64,000 nucleotides of DNA. Source: Gluconobacter wancherniae NBRC 103581 (lineage in GTDB: Bacteria > Pseudomonadota > Alphaproteobacteria > Acetobacterales > Acetobacteraceae). Of the stretch, positions 1 to 9,146 are shown one piece after another (position 1 is the first letter of the stretch; the number at the start of each line of letters is the position of its first letter). Location: positions 434,001-498,000 of the forward strand of contig NZ_BJUZ01000001.1 of assembly GCF_007988885.1 (NCBI RefSeq), given 5' to 3'. A program made the translations under genes and the position numbers. Below the pieces are notes generated by a model. It was not told the origin of the DNA. It saw nothing but the letters and a program-made list of their open reading frames with translations, and made no database searches.

Positions 1-1220
1 CGCTGCCGCAGGCACCGCAGCAGTTCAAGCAGCTTGCGATGGTTGCGGGTTTTGACCGCTATTTCCAGATTGCACCATGCTTCCGTGATGAAGCATCCCG
101 TGCGGACCGGAGCCCGGGCGAGTTTTATCAGCTCGATTTCGAGATGTCCTTCGTGACGCAGGAAGACGTTTTTGGAATTCTGGAGCCTGTTCTTTCTGGC
201 GTTTTCAGCGAATTCACGCCTGAAGGCTGGAAAATTACGGATGGTGCTTTTCCGCGTATCCCATATGCAGATGCCATGCGCGACTATGGCTCTGACAAGC
301 CGGATCTTCGCAACCCGCTTCTCATCAGCGATGTTACGGAAGCATTTGCTGAATCGGGTTTTGGTCTGTTTTCCAAGATTGCGGCATCCGGTGGCCAGAT
401 CCGTGCGATCCCGGCTCCTGGTGCGGGTGATCGTCCACGCGGTTTCTTTGACAAGCTCAACACTTGGGCACGCGAGAGCGGTGCAGGCGGCCTAGGCTAC
501 ATCATCTTCGAGGAAGAGGGAGGCAAAGGCCCGATTGCAAAGAACCTTGAGGCCGATCGCGTTGAGAGCATTCGCAAGACCTGTGGCCTGAAGGCCGGGG
601 ACGCTGTGTTCTTCGCTGCTGGTAAGGGTGACGAAGTTGCAAAGTTCTCAGGCGTCGTTCGTACGAAGGTTGCCACTGAGTTGGACCTTATTGAGAAGAA
701 CGCGTTCCGCTTCTGCTGGGTCGTGGACTTCCCGATGTATGAAGTGAACGAGGAGACCGGTAAGGTCGACTTCTCACACAACCCGTTCTCGATGCCGCAG
801 GGTGGCCTTGAGGCGCTGAATACGCAGGACCCGCTGACGATCAACGCATATCAGTATGATATTGTCTGCAACGGTGTGGAGCTGTCCTCTGGAGCCATCC
901 GTAACCATCTTCCGGAAGTCATGCTGCGTGCCTTCGAGATCGCAGGGTATGGCCCCGAGGTTGTGGAAGAGCGCTTTGGCGGCATGCTCAATGCCTTCCG
1001 TTATGGTGCACCTCCGCATGGTGGTGCCGCGCCGGGCGTGGATCGTATTGTGATGCTACTGGCAGACGAGCCGAATATCCGTGAGGTTATTCTGTTCCCT
1101 CTCAATCAGAGTGGTGAGGATCTGATGATGGAAGCTCCGGCTCCGGTCGAAGCTTCCCGTCTCAAGGAACTCTCTTTGGCTCTGGACCTTCCCAAGCCAA
1201 AGCCCGCGGCTTCCAAGTAA
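1..1220 (+). CDS. aspS: Aspartyl-tRNA synthetase, 3' part (5' end outside the window)
   Basis: Charges tRNA-Asp with aspartate in the cytoplasm. The open frame already runs in from base 3 ([11 protein letters not shown] before the first internal Met at 39), so the gene starts upstream of the window. Class II motif 2 is visible (CFRDE, then a [10 protein letters not shown] stretch) and motif 3 near the end ([12 protein letters not shown]). Between them lies the insertion (GAD-type) domain typical of the long bacterial AspRS. The C-terminus is Pro/Lys-rich and ends at TAA 1218-1220. Two terminator hairpins follow. Whether it is a discriminating or non-discriminating AspRS cannot be told here; organisms with GatCAB often have the latter. 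Confidence 0.97.
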   Translation, partial: LPQAPQQFKQLAMVAGFDRYFQIAPCFRDEASRADRSPGEFYQLDFEMSFVTQEDVFGILEPVLSGVFSEFTPEGWKITDGAFPRIPYADAMRDYGSDKPDLRNPLLISDVTEAFAESGFGLFSKIAASGGQIRAIPAPGAGDRPRGFFDKLNTWARESGAGGLGYIIFEEEGGKGPIAKNLEADRVESIRKTCGLKAGDAVFFAAGKGDEVAKFSGVVRTKVATELDLIEKNAFRFCWVVDFPMYEVNEETGKVDFSHNPFSMPQGGLEALNTQDPLTINAYQYDIVCNGVELSSGAIRNHLPEVMLRAFEIAGYGPEVVEERFGGMLNAFRYGAPPHGGAAPGVDRIVMLLADEPNIREVILFPLNQSGEDLMMEAPAPVEASRLKELSLALDLPKPKPAASK

Positions 1221-1231
1221 CTTTCAACTTG

Positions 1232-1262
1232 CGGCATCTGAGACATCAGGTGCCGTTTTTTT
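1232..1262 (+). terminator. Intrinsic terminator of aspS
   Basis: Ten-base-pair stem (1232-1241 with 1246-1255, one G-U pair), GACA loop, followed by a run of seven T at 1256-1262. It lies 11 bases after the aspS stop. Confidence 0.85.
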
Positions 1263-1301
1263 ATAATTTCAGGCTGCGTGGCGCCTATGCATTTGCATCA
1301 T

Positions 1302-1326
1302 GGGCGAAACACGCGCCCTTTTTTTT
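1302..1326 (+). terminator. Second, tandem terminator-like hairpin
   Basis: GGGCG (1302-1306) pairs with CGCCC (1314-1318) and eight T follow at 1319-1326. The stem is short but GC-only. It sits 40 bases after the first terminator and would back it up. Confidence 0.6.
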
Positions 1327-1405
1327 GCCATAACCGTGCCGCAACCCTGCCTTGAGGGGACGTCATTGTTTCTCTGTCCGACAATTCGGGGAGAGGAGCG
1401 AAGAC

Positions 1406-1720
1406 ATGCTGAAACATTTTGCAGGCCTGCTGGTCGCCTCGGGCCTGTTTGTCGGGGCCATGGCATTGGGGGATGTGAGCAGTACGGCTCATGCACAGTT
1501 TATCCCCTATAGTGGCCCTTATAGAACGCCGCCGCCACCGCCTCATCTGATTCCAGAGGAAATTCCTACCCGATCGGCCACCATGAAATGGGTTCCCGGC
1601 CGATGGCAGTGGGTGGGAAACGGTTACCGCTGGTCTGCGGGACACAGAGTGCAGGCTGGAAGAAGTGCTGTCCGGCCAGGTGGCGTTTTACCTGACCGTT
1701 CTCATCTGCTCAGAAGCTGA
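1406..1720 (+). CDS. Small secreted protein with YXWGXW-like repeat
   Basis: A 104-residue protein. The start at 1406 is chosen because GAGAGGAG lies just upstream and a clean signal peptide follows (about 27 residues, ending TAHA before QF); the open frame extends upstream to 1352 without signal-peptide character. The mature part is Pro-rich (TPPPPPHLIP) and then carries KWVPGRWQWVGNGYRW, resembling the short WXXGXW repeats of small periplasmic/surface proteins of Proteobacteria. The tail is Arg/Gly-rich. Function unknown. Its stop is only 2 bases from the stop of the convergent gene that follows. Confidence 0.65.
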   Translation: MLKHFAGLLVASGLFVGAMALGDVSSTAHAQFIPYSGPYRTPPPPPHLIPEEIPTRSATMKWVPGRWQWVGNGYRWSAGHRVQAGRSAVRPGGVLPDRSHLLRS

Positions 1721-1722
1721 GC

Positions 1723-2295
1723 CTATTTCGCTGGAAGAAGAAACAGGTCAAACCGGCGCATACGATCTCCATCGAACGAAATGGCCAGCACGCGCGGTAC
1801 CTGATCATGCGCAAGATAGATCATGCTTTCAGTCGTGTGCGCTGATGGAACGCCAAGTTTGTGTTCGATCGTTGATCTGAGATCTCCGAAATTGATTCCG
1901 TTGGGCAGTGCGATCAGATTTCCGCTCCGGTTGAACGTCCTTGGGCACCGCTCACCACTCGCAGAGCCCGGGCTGTCTTCTACCGTCACGGATTGAAGTG
2001 GCGAATTAACTGCCGGGTTGCCGGAAACATGGATGCGGGCAATGCCACCGGCAACGGCGAGGTCCGCGCAGCCTTGGGGGAATTGGCTGTCGGGCAGGGA
2101 GGTGGTGCCAAGCGTCAGGCGAACCGGCTGTGGCGCATTATCCCGCAGACCCAGAATGCCCACGAATTGCGGGACCAGAGTGGGCTGTACGGGGTGCTGG
2201 AATGCGTCCTGAGGCACAGTTGGCTGAGTTGGGGCTGCGTAAGCCGCTGAACTCAGGACCGTGACAGACATTGCAAGCAGGATGCCGTAGCGCAT
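1723..2295 (-). CDS. Hypothetical secreted protein
   Basis: A 190-residue protein with a signal peptide (MRYGILLAMSVTVLSSAAYA, then APTQPT) and a GAGGAAA ribosome site before the ATG at 2295. The mature protein has two cysteines (QGCADL and GERCPR) that could form a disulfide in the periplasm. I recognise no domain. The C-terminal half (FGDLRSTIEHKLGVPS, RVLAISFDGDRMRRFDL) is reminiscent of small lipoprotein-like proteins that monitor a parameter by a beta-sheet fold, but that is only an impression. It follows xthA by 18 bases on the same strand and may be co-transcribed with erpA-xthA. Confidence 0.7.
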   Translation of the reverse strand: MRYGILLAMSVTVLSSAAYAAPTQPTVPQDAFQHPVQPTLVPQFVGILGLRDNAPQPVRLTLGTTSLPDSQFPQGCADLAVAGGIARIHVSGNPAVNSPLQSVTVEDSPGSASGERCPRTFNRSGNLIALPNGINFGDLRSTIEHKLGVPSAHTTESMIYLAHDQVPRVLAISFDGDRMRRFDLFLLPAK

Positions 2296-2313
2296 AGTGG
2301 CGTTTCCTCGTGT

Positions 2314-3081
2314 TCAGACTGTGACGATCAGTGGAACATGGTCCGATGCTTTCTCGCGTGCACGCTCATCACGATCAATCTGGATGTCGGTTAGGCGCTG
2401 GGCAAGGCGTGGTGAAAGTAGGGCGTGGTCGATGCGCAGTCCGGAATTACGCTGGAAGGCCGCTGCCTGATAATCCCAGAACGTGTAGTGACGTCCTTCA
2501 GGGCGAAGCGCGCGGAGCCCATCTGTCAGTCCTGTCCAGAGAAGGCGGCGAAAAGCAGCCCGTGTTTGCGGGCGCACAAGCGCGTCGGTTGCGGAAAGGG
2601 CGTTGGGGGCGAGGTCTTCGTCCGTTGGGCAGACGTTATAGTCGCCGATGAACGCAAATTCGCGCTCTTCGGCGAGAAACTGTCTTGCCCGGAGTGTCAG
2701 GGCGTCAAAAAAAGCGAGTTTAGTCGCATATCCTTCTTCGCCACCTGAATTCCCATTTGGCAAATAAAGATTGCCAATCGTCACGTCGTCCATCTTCGCT
2801 TCGATGTAGCGTGCGGATGGGTGTTCGAATCCCGGGAGATTATGGGTGGTCACTTCGAAGGGGCGGCGACCTATCAATGCCACGCCGTTATAGGCTTTTT
2901 GGCCTGATGTGGCGACATGCAGTCCGGCTTCAGCGAAAACCGCCGGGAACTGATGGTCTTCGCATTTGATCTCCTGAAGGCACAGCAGATCACAGGAGGG
3001 ATTACGCTCAAGCCATTCCTGAACGAGGTGAGCGCGGGCACGGATGGAATTGATGTTCCAGCTTGCGAAAGTAAATGCCAT
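2314..3081 (-). CDS. xthA: Exodeoxyribonuclease III (AP endonuclease family)
   Basis: Mg-dependent AP endonuclease/3'-exonuclease of base-excision repair, 255 residues. Motifs in order: SWNINSIRAR (Mg/DNA-binding Asn), LQEIKC (metal-binding Glu, about residue 34), GDYNVCPTDEDL (active-site Asp/Asn) and a C-terminal SDHVPL (catalytic Asp-His). The ATG at 3081 is chosen over the upstream Met at 3150: it gives the family N-terminus MAFTFASWN and lies 4 bases after the erpA stop, whereas the longer frame would overlap erpA. It is co-transcribed with erpA, and Fe-S supply plus oxidative DNA repair is a sensible pairing. Confidence 0.95.
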   Translation of the reverse strand: MAFTFASWNINSIRARAHLVQEWLERNPSCDLLCLQEIKCEDHQFPAVFAEAGLHVATSGQKAYNGVALIGRRPFEVTTHNLPGFEHPSARYIEAKMDDVTIGNLYLPNGNSGGEEGYATKLAFFDALTLRARQFLAEEREFAFIGDYNVCPTDEDLAPNALSATDALVRPQTRAAFRRLLWTGLTDGLRALRPEGRHYTFWDYQAAAFQRNSGLRIDHALLSPRLAQRLTDIQIDRDERAREKASDHVPLIVTV

Positions 3082-3085
3082 CGTC

Positions 3086-3430
3086 TCAGGCCAGCGAAAA
3101 GCTGGTGCCGCAGCCGCAGGAAGATGCGGCATTCGGATTTGTGACGGCAAAATGCGCGCCCATCAGCTTGTCGATGAAGTCCAGTTCGGCGCCCTCCAGC
3201 AGTTCGAGGCTCGTGGGGTCCACCACGACCCGGGCGCCGTCGCGTTCGATATGGACGTCGTCCGGTTCTACGGTGCTGTCGAGTTTGAACTGGTATTGAA
3301 AGCCGTTGCAGCCACCCGCGAGCACGGAGACGCGAAGGGCAAGGCCGGTCTGATCGGGTTGTGCGGAGACGATCTCGGCAATGCGTGCAGCGGCAGAGGC
3401 GGACAGGGAAAAGGCAGCGGTGTCTGACAT
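3086..3430 (-). CDS. erpA: Iron-sulfur cluster insertion protein, ErpA/IscA (HesB) family
   Basis: A-type carrier that passes Fe-S clusters to apo-proteins. At 114 residues it is full length. The three conserved cysteines are present: one in LAGGCNGFQY (about residue 41) and the pair in SSCGCGTSF near the C-terminus. It is first gene of a minus-strand unit with xthA (4-base gap) and probably the secreted protein at 1723-2295. Its promoter should lie in the 197-base gap shared with divergent dgt. ErpA versus IscA cannot be separated firmly by eye; the position opposite dgt-argS is the usual place for the alphaproteobacterial ErpA. Confidence 0.9.
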   Translation of the reverse strand: MSDTAAFSLSASAAARIAEIVSAQPDQTGLALRVSVLAGGCNGFQYQFKLDSTVEPDDVHIERDGARVVVDPTSLELLEGAELDFIDKLMGAHFAVTNPNAASSCGCGTSFSLA

Positions 3431-3627
3431 CGGACAATCCCGGATTTCTGGAAGCCTGCGGCGGCAGGACGGTTCGTGTTCCGGTTATATGGCCATCGGG
3501 TTGCCTTCCGCAAAGGTGCATTGGCACGAGGGGCGTTTTGCGCGTCCTGAGAACGGGCGGTAGGATGGGTTTCCGGTTTGGGAAAACGGTGCCGCCTGGC
3601 CCGACGAATACGGTTGAGGAGCCTTGG

Positions 3628-4791
3628 ATGGTTGCGATCTATGCGGTACAGGAAGCTGGTTCTCGCGGGCGGCTGTATCCCGAAAAGGAAAGCCCTGTCC
3701 GCTCACCCTGGCAGCGCGATCGGGATCGTGTGTTGCACTCTGCTGGTTTCCGCACCCTTCAATACAAGACGCAGGTTTTCATTAACCATGAGGGTGATTT
3801 TTTCCGCACGAGGCTGACGCATTCGCTCGAAGTTGCCCAGATTGCCCGTTCTATTGCCCGCAGTCTGGATCTGAACGAGGACCTGACGGAGGCACTGGCT
3901 CTCGCCCATGACCTTGGTCACACGCCTTTCGGGCATGCTGGCGAGGATGCGCTTTCCGCGGCGATGAAAGACTGGGGTGGGTTTGACCACAACACGCAGT
4001 CCCTGCGTCTCGTGACGGCTCTGGAGATGCGCTATCATGCTTTCGACGGCCTTAACCTGACCTGGGAAACGCTGGAAGGGCTGGCCAAGCATAACGGCCC
4101 CGTCAAACGCCCTACGCCGTATATGCTCGAATATGACGCAAAACATCATCTGGAACTGGGGAGCTATGCGTCTGCAGAGGCGCAGGTCGCAGCGCTTGCA
4201 GATGATATCGCCTATCATGGTCATGATCTGGATGATGGCCTTCGGGCGGGTCTTCTGACGTTCGAAGATATTGAGGATGTGCCGCTCGTGGGAGAAGCAC
4301 TCCGGGACTCGCGTGCCAAAGAGCGCGAGACAGGACGTGCGGTGCTCGATCAGGAGCAGCGTGTTCGGCATGAGACGATCCGCGTGGTTATTAACGCTCT
4401 CGCGACAGACCTGACGGAACAGACGCGCCGGAACCTTGAGGTGCTGAAGCCCGCTTCTGCTGACGACATCCGCTACGCCGATGCGCCGGTGGTTGCGTTT
4501 TCTCCTGAGATGCGGAGACAGAATGCGGCTATTCGCAAATTCCTGTATGCGCGGATGTACCGGCACTGGCGCGTGAGTCGCATGACCCGCAAGGCGCGGA
4601 TCGCTCTGGGCGAAATTTTTAGTATCCTATCAGAAGAACCTACGCTTTTGCCGCCGCCATGGCGTGATCGTGCAAAGGCTACGGATGATGTAGGACAGCG
4701 TCGCCTTGTTGCGGATTATATTGCTGGAATGACTGACCGTTTTGCGATGGAAGAACATCGACGGTTGACGGACCTCTCCGTGCTGGGCTGA
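3628..4791 (+). CDS. dgt: Deoxyguanosinetriphosphate triphosphohydrolase-like HD protein
   Basis: Hydrolyses dNTPs to deoxynucleoside plus triphosphate, controlling dNTP pools. HD-domain residues are clear: FRTRLTHSLEVAQI (first His), ALAHDLGHTPFGHAGE (HD pair and following His) and a later DDIAYHGHDLDDG. At 387 residues it fits the dGTPase type-2 family. The start at 3628 is preceded by GAGGA 7 bases upstream and gives the family-like entry SPWQRDRDRVLHSAGFRTLQYKTQVF at about residue 25. The open frame continues upstream to 3361 but overlaps erpA on the other strand with low-quality sequence. First gene of the block running to serS. Confidence 0.93.
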   Translation: MVAIYAVQEAGSRGRLYPEKESPVRSPWQRDRDRVLHSAGFRTLQYKTQVFINHEGDFFRTRLTHSLEVAQIARSIARSLDLNEDLTEALALAHDLGHTPFGHAGEDALSAAMKDWGGFDHNTQSLRLVTALEMRYHAFDGLNLTWETLEGLAKHNGPVKRPTPYMLEYDAKHHLELGSYASAEAQVAALADDIAYHGHDLDDGLRAGLLTFEDIEDVPLVGEALRDSRAKERETGRAVLDQEQRVRHETIRVVINALATDLTEQTRRNLEVLKPASADDIRYADAPVVAFSPEMRRQNAAIRKFLYARMYRHWRVSRMTRKARIALGEIFSILSEEPTLLPPPWRDRAKATDDVGQRRLVADYIAGMTDRFAMEEHRRLTDLSVLG

Positions 4792-4833
4792 TAGAGCCTC
4801 TTTTTGACGCGTTGACTTAGGAATCGAGCTGAA

Positions 4834-6645
4834 ATGGCTGCCGCACCACAGACTGCCCACACGACTGACTGCCTTTTCGCACAGATGCGCGATCAGGTGC
4901 GCGAAGCCCTTCGCGCTGTTGTGCCGGGTTTGCCGGATGAGGTTGCAGATCGCGTTGACGTAACACCGACGCGTGATCCCGCTCATGGTGACATGGCGAC
5001 GAATGCAGCCATGCTTGCTGCCAAGCCTGCGCGGCGCAAGCCCGCGGATATCGCGGCTGGCCTGACAGAAAAGCTGCTCGAACTGCAGGGTGTGGAAAAA
5101 GCCGAAGTTGCGGGGCCAGGCTTCGTCAATCTAACGCTCAAGCCAGAAATCCTGCAAAACGTGGCGCGCTCCGTGCTGAGTGCCGGAGAGGGTTTCGGTC
5201 GCTCCACTATGGGGCAGGGCAGGCGTATCAACATTGAATATGTCTCTGCCAACCCAACCGGCCCCATGCATGTCGGGCACTGCCGCGGTGCGGTGGTGGG
5301 TGATGCGCTTGCAAACCTGCTGGAGGCAGCGGGCTTTGGGGTGACACGCGAATACTACATCAACGACGCCGGGACGCAGGTCGTGGCACTCACCTGGGCC
5401 ACATACTGGCGCTATCTTCAGGCCATAGGCACGGATATTGATGCCGAAACGTTTGGTAAGCTCACGCCGAATGGCTTGCAGTATCAGGGAGACTATCTGG
5501 TTCCAGTCGCTGAAGCGATTGCGCAGCTTCATGGCCGTGCGCTGGCAGATGAGAACGGTGGACCTGCTGATCCATCGGTCTGGTTTGATATTATTCGCGC
5601 TGAAACCCTCGTGAAAATGATGGCTGCCATCCGTGAGGATCTCGAAGGTCTGGGAATTCAGCACGAGATTTTTGCCAGTGAAGCCGCAACCCTTGCGAGC
5701 GGACGTGTGGATGCCGCTATCGCCAGCCTTGATGCCAAAGGGCTGCTCTACGAAGGCGTCCTGGAGCCCCCCAAGGGCAAGATGCCGGAAGACTGGGAAG
5801 CCCGCCCCCAGACGCTGTTCCGCTCCACCGAATTTGGCGATGATCAGGACCGCGCGCTCCGTAAATCTGATGGCACCAACACTTATTTTGCCAATGATAT
5901 CGGCTATCATGCCCAGAAGGCTGAGAAGTCAGACGTGTTGATTGACGTTCTGGGCGCGGATCACGGCGGTTATGTCTCGCGCATGAAGGCCGCAATATCG
6001 GCTTTGACTGATGGCAAGACAGGCTTTGAAGTGGTGATGTGCCAGATTGTGCGCGTTGTGAAGAACGGCGAGCCGGTCCGCATGTCCAAGCGCGCTGGCA
6101 CGTTCGTGACTCTGCGTGACCTGCTGGATGAGGTGGGCCGTGATGCAGTGCGTTTCACTATGCTCACCCGCAAGGCCGATGCGCAGATGGAGTTCGATCT
6201 TGACGCTGTCGTGGCCCAGACGCGCGACAATCCGGTATTTTACGTTCAGTACGCCCATGCCCGCTGCCGCTCTGTTCTGCGCTCCGCCGAGGCCATGTTC
6301 GGCGCGGATGCCGTGACGACTGAATCCCTGCTGAAGACTGACCTTTCGGGGCTTACATCAGACGTCGAGCTTGCAGTTTTGCGGCGTCTTGCATCGTTCC
6401 CACGCTCCGTCGAGGCTGCTGCGTCTGCGCGGGAGCCGCATCGTATTGCGACATACTGTATTGATTTGGCTTCCGATTTTCATTCGCTCTGGAATCGCGG
6501 GCGTGAAGATACGACACTGCGTTTTCTTCATGAGAATGATCGTGACACGAGCCTTTCGAAGCTTGCCCTGGTTTCCGCGATTGCCGGTGCCCTGCGTTCG
6601 GCTCTCAGCATTCTGGGCGTTGTGCCTGTAGAGGAAATGCGATGA
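4834..6645 (+). CDS. argS: Arginyl-tRNA synthetase
   Basis: Class I synthetase, 603 residues. The N-terminal Add-1 tRNA-binding domain is followed by SANPTGPMHVGHCRGAVVGD (HIGH signature, about residues 138-157) and the KMSKS-equivalent RMSKRAGTFV at about residue 415; the C-terminal DALR anticodon-binding helical domain begins with DNPVFYVQYAHAR. In the window it lies 42 bases after dgt and its stop overlaps the start of the SPOR gene (ATGA at 6642-6645). Confidence 0.97.
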   Translation: MAAAPQTAHTTDCLFAQMRDQVREALRAVVPGLPDEVADRVDVTPTRDPAHGDMATNAAMLAAKPARRKPADIAAGLTEKLLELQGVEKAEVAGPGFVNLTLKPEILQNVARSVLSAGEGFGRSTMGQGRRINIEYVSANPTGPMHVGHCRGAVVGDALANLLEAAGFGVTREYYINDAGTQVVALTWATYWRYLQAIGTDIDAETFGKLTPNGLQYQGDYLVPVAEAIAQLHGRALADENGGPADPSVWFDIIRAETLVKMMAAIREDLEGLGIQHEIFASEAATLASGRVDAAIASLDAKGLLYEGVLEPPKGKMPEDWEARPQTLFRSTEFGDDQDRALRKSDGTNTYFANDIGYHAQKAEKSDVLIDVLGADHGGYVSRMKAAISALTDGKTGFEVVMCQIVRVVKNGEPVRMSKRAGTFVTLRDLLDEVGRDAVRFTMLTRKADAQMEFDLDAVVAQTRDNPVFYVQYAHARCRSVLRSAEAMFGADAVTTESLLKTDLSGLTSDVELAVLRRLASFPRSVEAAASAREPHRIATYCIDLASDFHSLWNRGREDTTLRFLHENDRDTSLSKLALVSAIAGALRSALSILGVVPVEEMR

Positions 6646-7775
6646 CACCCGAAAAAGAAGACGGACCGGGCTACAGCGATTCCCCCAATACCGGTCGCCC
6701 TGATAATGCTGGCGCTCCTGGCGCTGCGGGCGGTCGTATGGAGCGTGAGCGTCTGAGCGCTGATTATGACGACGATGCTCCCGCACGTCGCCGCCCGGCT
6801 CCGGCTGCGCGCGGGACACAGTCTGGCGGCATGTCATCAATGCTGGGTCAGGACCCGGCAACCCGCAAGCTGGTCATGGGGGCACTTGGAATTGGTGCCA
6901 TTCTTGTGGCGGCTGTTGGCGGCTGGTCACTGATGGGCGGGCATCATGGTGGCATTCCCATTATTGGCCCGCCACCGGGGCCGGTGAAGGACCGTCCGAC
7001 TGATCCAGGTGGAATGCAAATTATGGGGGGTGAAGGCTCGGAAGGGGACATTACCGGCAAGGGTGATGCCCATCTTGCGCCTGCCCCCGAGCAGCCGGAT
7101 GCTACGGCCCTGGCGCGCCAGTATGGCGTTCCGCCTGGAAGCGTAGCACCTCAGGACGACAAGCCAGCAGCGCCTGTGACTGCATCGAAAACATCCGAAG
7201 AACAGGCCACTTCTGCATCGCCAGGCAACCCGGATGCCAAGGCAGGTTCGCCTACAGTGCCGGACAGTTCCACTGCTACCGCCAAGCAGGACGAAAAGGC
7301 CGCGACCGCACCTGAGGTTCCACCTTCAGCACCGGAAGCGCCTGCGGCAGTTGAAAAGGACGTTCCCAAGGCTCCTGAGCCTAAGCCCGCACCTCCCGTC
7401 GTGCATCATGCGGCTCCTGCTGCGCCCAAGCCCGTCATTCAGAAGCCGCTTGCGCCGCCACAGCCCAGCCCTGATGTCGTCAAGCCATCTGCATCTGCCG
7501 CAGAAACGACGCCAGCCATGAGTGTTCCGGGCAACCGCGAAGTGCAGCTTGCGGCACTTGATAGCGAGGCGTCGGCCAAGGTTGAGTGGGAGAAGCTTAG
7601 GGCGCAGGCACCTGCCGTGTTCGCTGGGCATAGCCCGACCTTCCAGAAGACAATGCGCGGCGATCACACATTTGTCCGTCTGCGGATTGGTGGCTTTCCT
7701 GACTTCAAGGCAGCACGTGCATTCTGCGTAAAGCTGCATGCACAGTCCGTCGCCTGCACGCCAGCGCAATTCTGA
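6642..7775 (+). CDS. SPOR domain membrane protein
   Basis: A 377-residue inner-membrane protein with a cytoplasmic Arg/Pro/Gly-rich N-terminus, a single membrane helix near residues 77-100 (VMGALGIGAILVAAVGGWSLMG) and a long Pro/Ala/Lys linker. A C-terminal SPOR domain (about residues 305-377) contains FVRLRIGGFPDFKAARAFC. SPOR domains bind denuded glycan strands at the septum, so a division or cell-wall role is expected. Starts by ATGA overlap with argS and ends 10 bases before scpA. In many alphaproteobacteria nagZ lies between this gene and scpA; it is missing here. Confidence 0.88.
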   Translation: MTPEKEDGPGYSDSPNTGRPDNAGAPGAAGGRMERERLSADYDDDAPARRRPAPAARGTQSGGMSSMLGQDPATRKLVMGALGIGAILVAAVGGWSLMGGHHGGIPIIGPPPGPVKDRPTDPGGMQIMGGEGSEGDITGKGDAHLAPAPEQPDATALARQYGVPPGSVAPQDDKPAAPVTASKTSEEQATSASPGNPDAKAGSPTVPDSSTATAKQDEKAATAPEVPPSAPEAPAAVEKDVPKAPEPKPAPPVVHHAAPAAPKPVIQKPLAPPQPSPDVVKPSASAAETTPAMSVPGNREVQLAALDSEASAKVEWEKLRAQAPAVFAGHSPTFQKTMRGDHTFVRLRIGGFPDFKAARAFCVKLHAQSVACTPAQF

Positions 7776-7785
7776 GCGAAGACGG

Positions 7786-8532
7786 ATGACAGAGGTCCTT
7801 CATCTGACGCTGGACGGGTTTGAGGGGCCACTGGATCTGCTCCTCGACCTTGCCAGGGCGCAGAAGGTGGACCTTGCCGGGATTTCCATTCTCCAGCTTG
7901 TTGAGCAGTATCTTTCCGTTGTGGAGACCGCGCAGAAGGAAGCGCGTTCCCTGCGCTTGGAGCTTGCTGCGGACTGGCTTGTGATGGCGGCGTGGTTGGC
8001 TTGGCTCAAATCCAAACTGCTTTTGCCCGCCGAGAGTGACTCTGAAGATGTTGAAGAAGCAGCTGGTCTGCTTCAGGAACGTCTGATCGAGCTTGAACAG
8101 ATGCGCGAAGGTGCGCGTTGGCTTGGCAAAAGGCCACGTCTGGGCGAAGACGTGTTTGAGCGGGGAGAAGGCGAGGACCACACGGAAATTGATCGAACCG
8201 GCCTGCGCGTTGATTTGTCCGCTCTCGTTGCTGCCTATCTGTCGGCCGGGCGTCGTACGGCTCGAAAGCGCGTCTATGCGCCGCGCGTCCTGAGATACTG
8301 GAGCATTCAGGATGCGCTGGCGCGTCTGAGGCGGATGTTGGGCGCGGAGCATGTTGCCGGATGGCACACTCTGGTATCTCTCCTGCCAGACGAACTGGAC
8401 GATGCGCCTCATGCCCGGAGTGCAGCCCTTGCCGGTACACTTTTGGCGGGGCTGGAGATGGCCAAAGGTGGAGCCGTTGAATTGCGGCAGCCCGAAGCAT
8501 TTGGTGTGATTGAATGGCGGGCGCTTTCGTGA
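7786..8532 (+). CDS. scpA: Segregation and condensation protein A
   Basis: Kleisin subunit of the SMC-ScpAB condensin that compacts and segregates the chromosome. 248 residues starting MTEVLHLTLDGFEGPLDLLL, the classic ScpA N-terminus, with KVDLAGISILQLVEQYL next and WLAWLKSKLLLP as the SMC-neck-binding helix region. The ATG at 7786 is preferred to 7738, which lies inside the SPOR gene. The 3' end overlaps scpB. No smc gene is in the window. Confidence 0.93.
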   Translation: MTEVLHLTLDGFEGPLDLLLDLARAQKVDLAGISILQLVEQYLSVVETAQKEARSLRLELAADWLVMAAWLAWLKSKLLLPAESDSEDVEEAAGLLQERLIELEQMREGARWLGKRPRLGEDVFERGEGEDHTEIDRTGLRVDLSALVAAYLSAGRRTARKRVYAPRVLRYWSIQDALARLRRMLGAEHVAGWHTLVSLLPDELDDAPHARSAALAGTLLAGLEMAKGGAVELRQPEAFGVIEWRALS

Positions 8533-9137
8533 GCGATGCTGCGTCGGGCGCGCCAGACCGTGCGGTTCTGCTGGTTGAGGCATTGATTTTCGCAAGCCCT
8601 GAGCCTGTGAAAAAGGCTGCGATTGCCGAACTCATGCGTGCGCAGGATCTGGTGGACGAAAATCTTCGGATCGAAGCCGTTCTGGCACATGTAGCTGCCC
8701 GCTATGACGGGCACGCTGTAGAGTTGGTGGAGGTGGCTGGTGGCTGGCAGTTTCGGACGCGTCCGGAATTTTCTTCTGCCCTCACGCGCGTGGTTGAAAA
8801 GCCGCGCAGACTGAGCCGTGGTGCTATGGAGACGCTTGCCATCATCGCCTATCACCAGCCATGCACACGCGCAGAAATTGAAGCAATACGCGGTGTTTCG
8901 CTTGGGCAGGGTATTTTGGATGCACTGCTGGAAGACAGCTTGATCACGCCCAAAGGACGCAAGGAAGTGCCGGGCCGTCCTGTTCTCTGGGCGACGACGG
9001 TTGCTTTTTTGAAAAGTTTCGGGCTTGCCGATCTGGGGGCTCTTCCGCGAAAGGAAGACCTGTTGCTGGAGAATGCTCCCACGGAAGTGCCGGTTGAGGT
9101 TCCATCGCCTGTGGGCCAGACAGAGCATAAGGGCTAA
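8514..9137 (+). CDS. scpB: Segregation and condensation protein B
   Basis: Dimeric winged-helix partner of ScpA in the condensin complex, about 205 residues. Signature pieces: LLVEALIFASPEPV at the start, RLSRGAMETLAIIAYHQPCTRAEIEAIRG in the middle and GRPVLWATTVAFLKSFGL near the end. The ATG at 8514 overlaps scpA by 19 bases. A GTG at 8529 forms a GTGA overlap with the scpA stop and, given the TTGA and ATGA overlaps nearby, may be the true start; both lack a strong ribosome site. Confidence 0.92.
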   Translation: MAGAFVSDAASGAPDRAVLLVEALIFASPEPVKKAAIAELMRAQDLVDENLRIEAVLAHVAARYDGHAVELVEVAGGWQFRTRPEFSSALTRVVEKPRRLSRGAMETLAIIAYHQPCTRAEIEAIRGVSLGQGILDALLEDSLITPKGRKEVPGRPVLWATTVAFLKSFGLADLGALPRKEDLLLENAPTEVPVEVPSPVGQTEHKG

Positions 9138-9146
9138 GGTTGCTGG

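Noticed and set aside
7705-8595. Long minus-strand open frame opposite scpA and scpB
   Set aside because: Antisense shadow of two clear family proteins; low-complexity, no recognised motif and no ribosome site.
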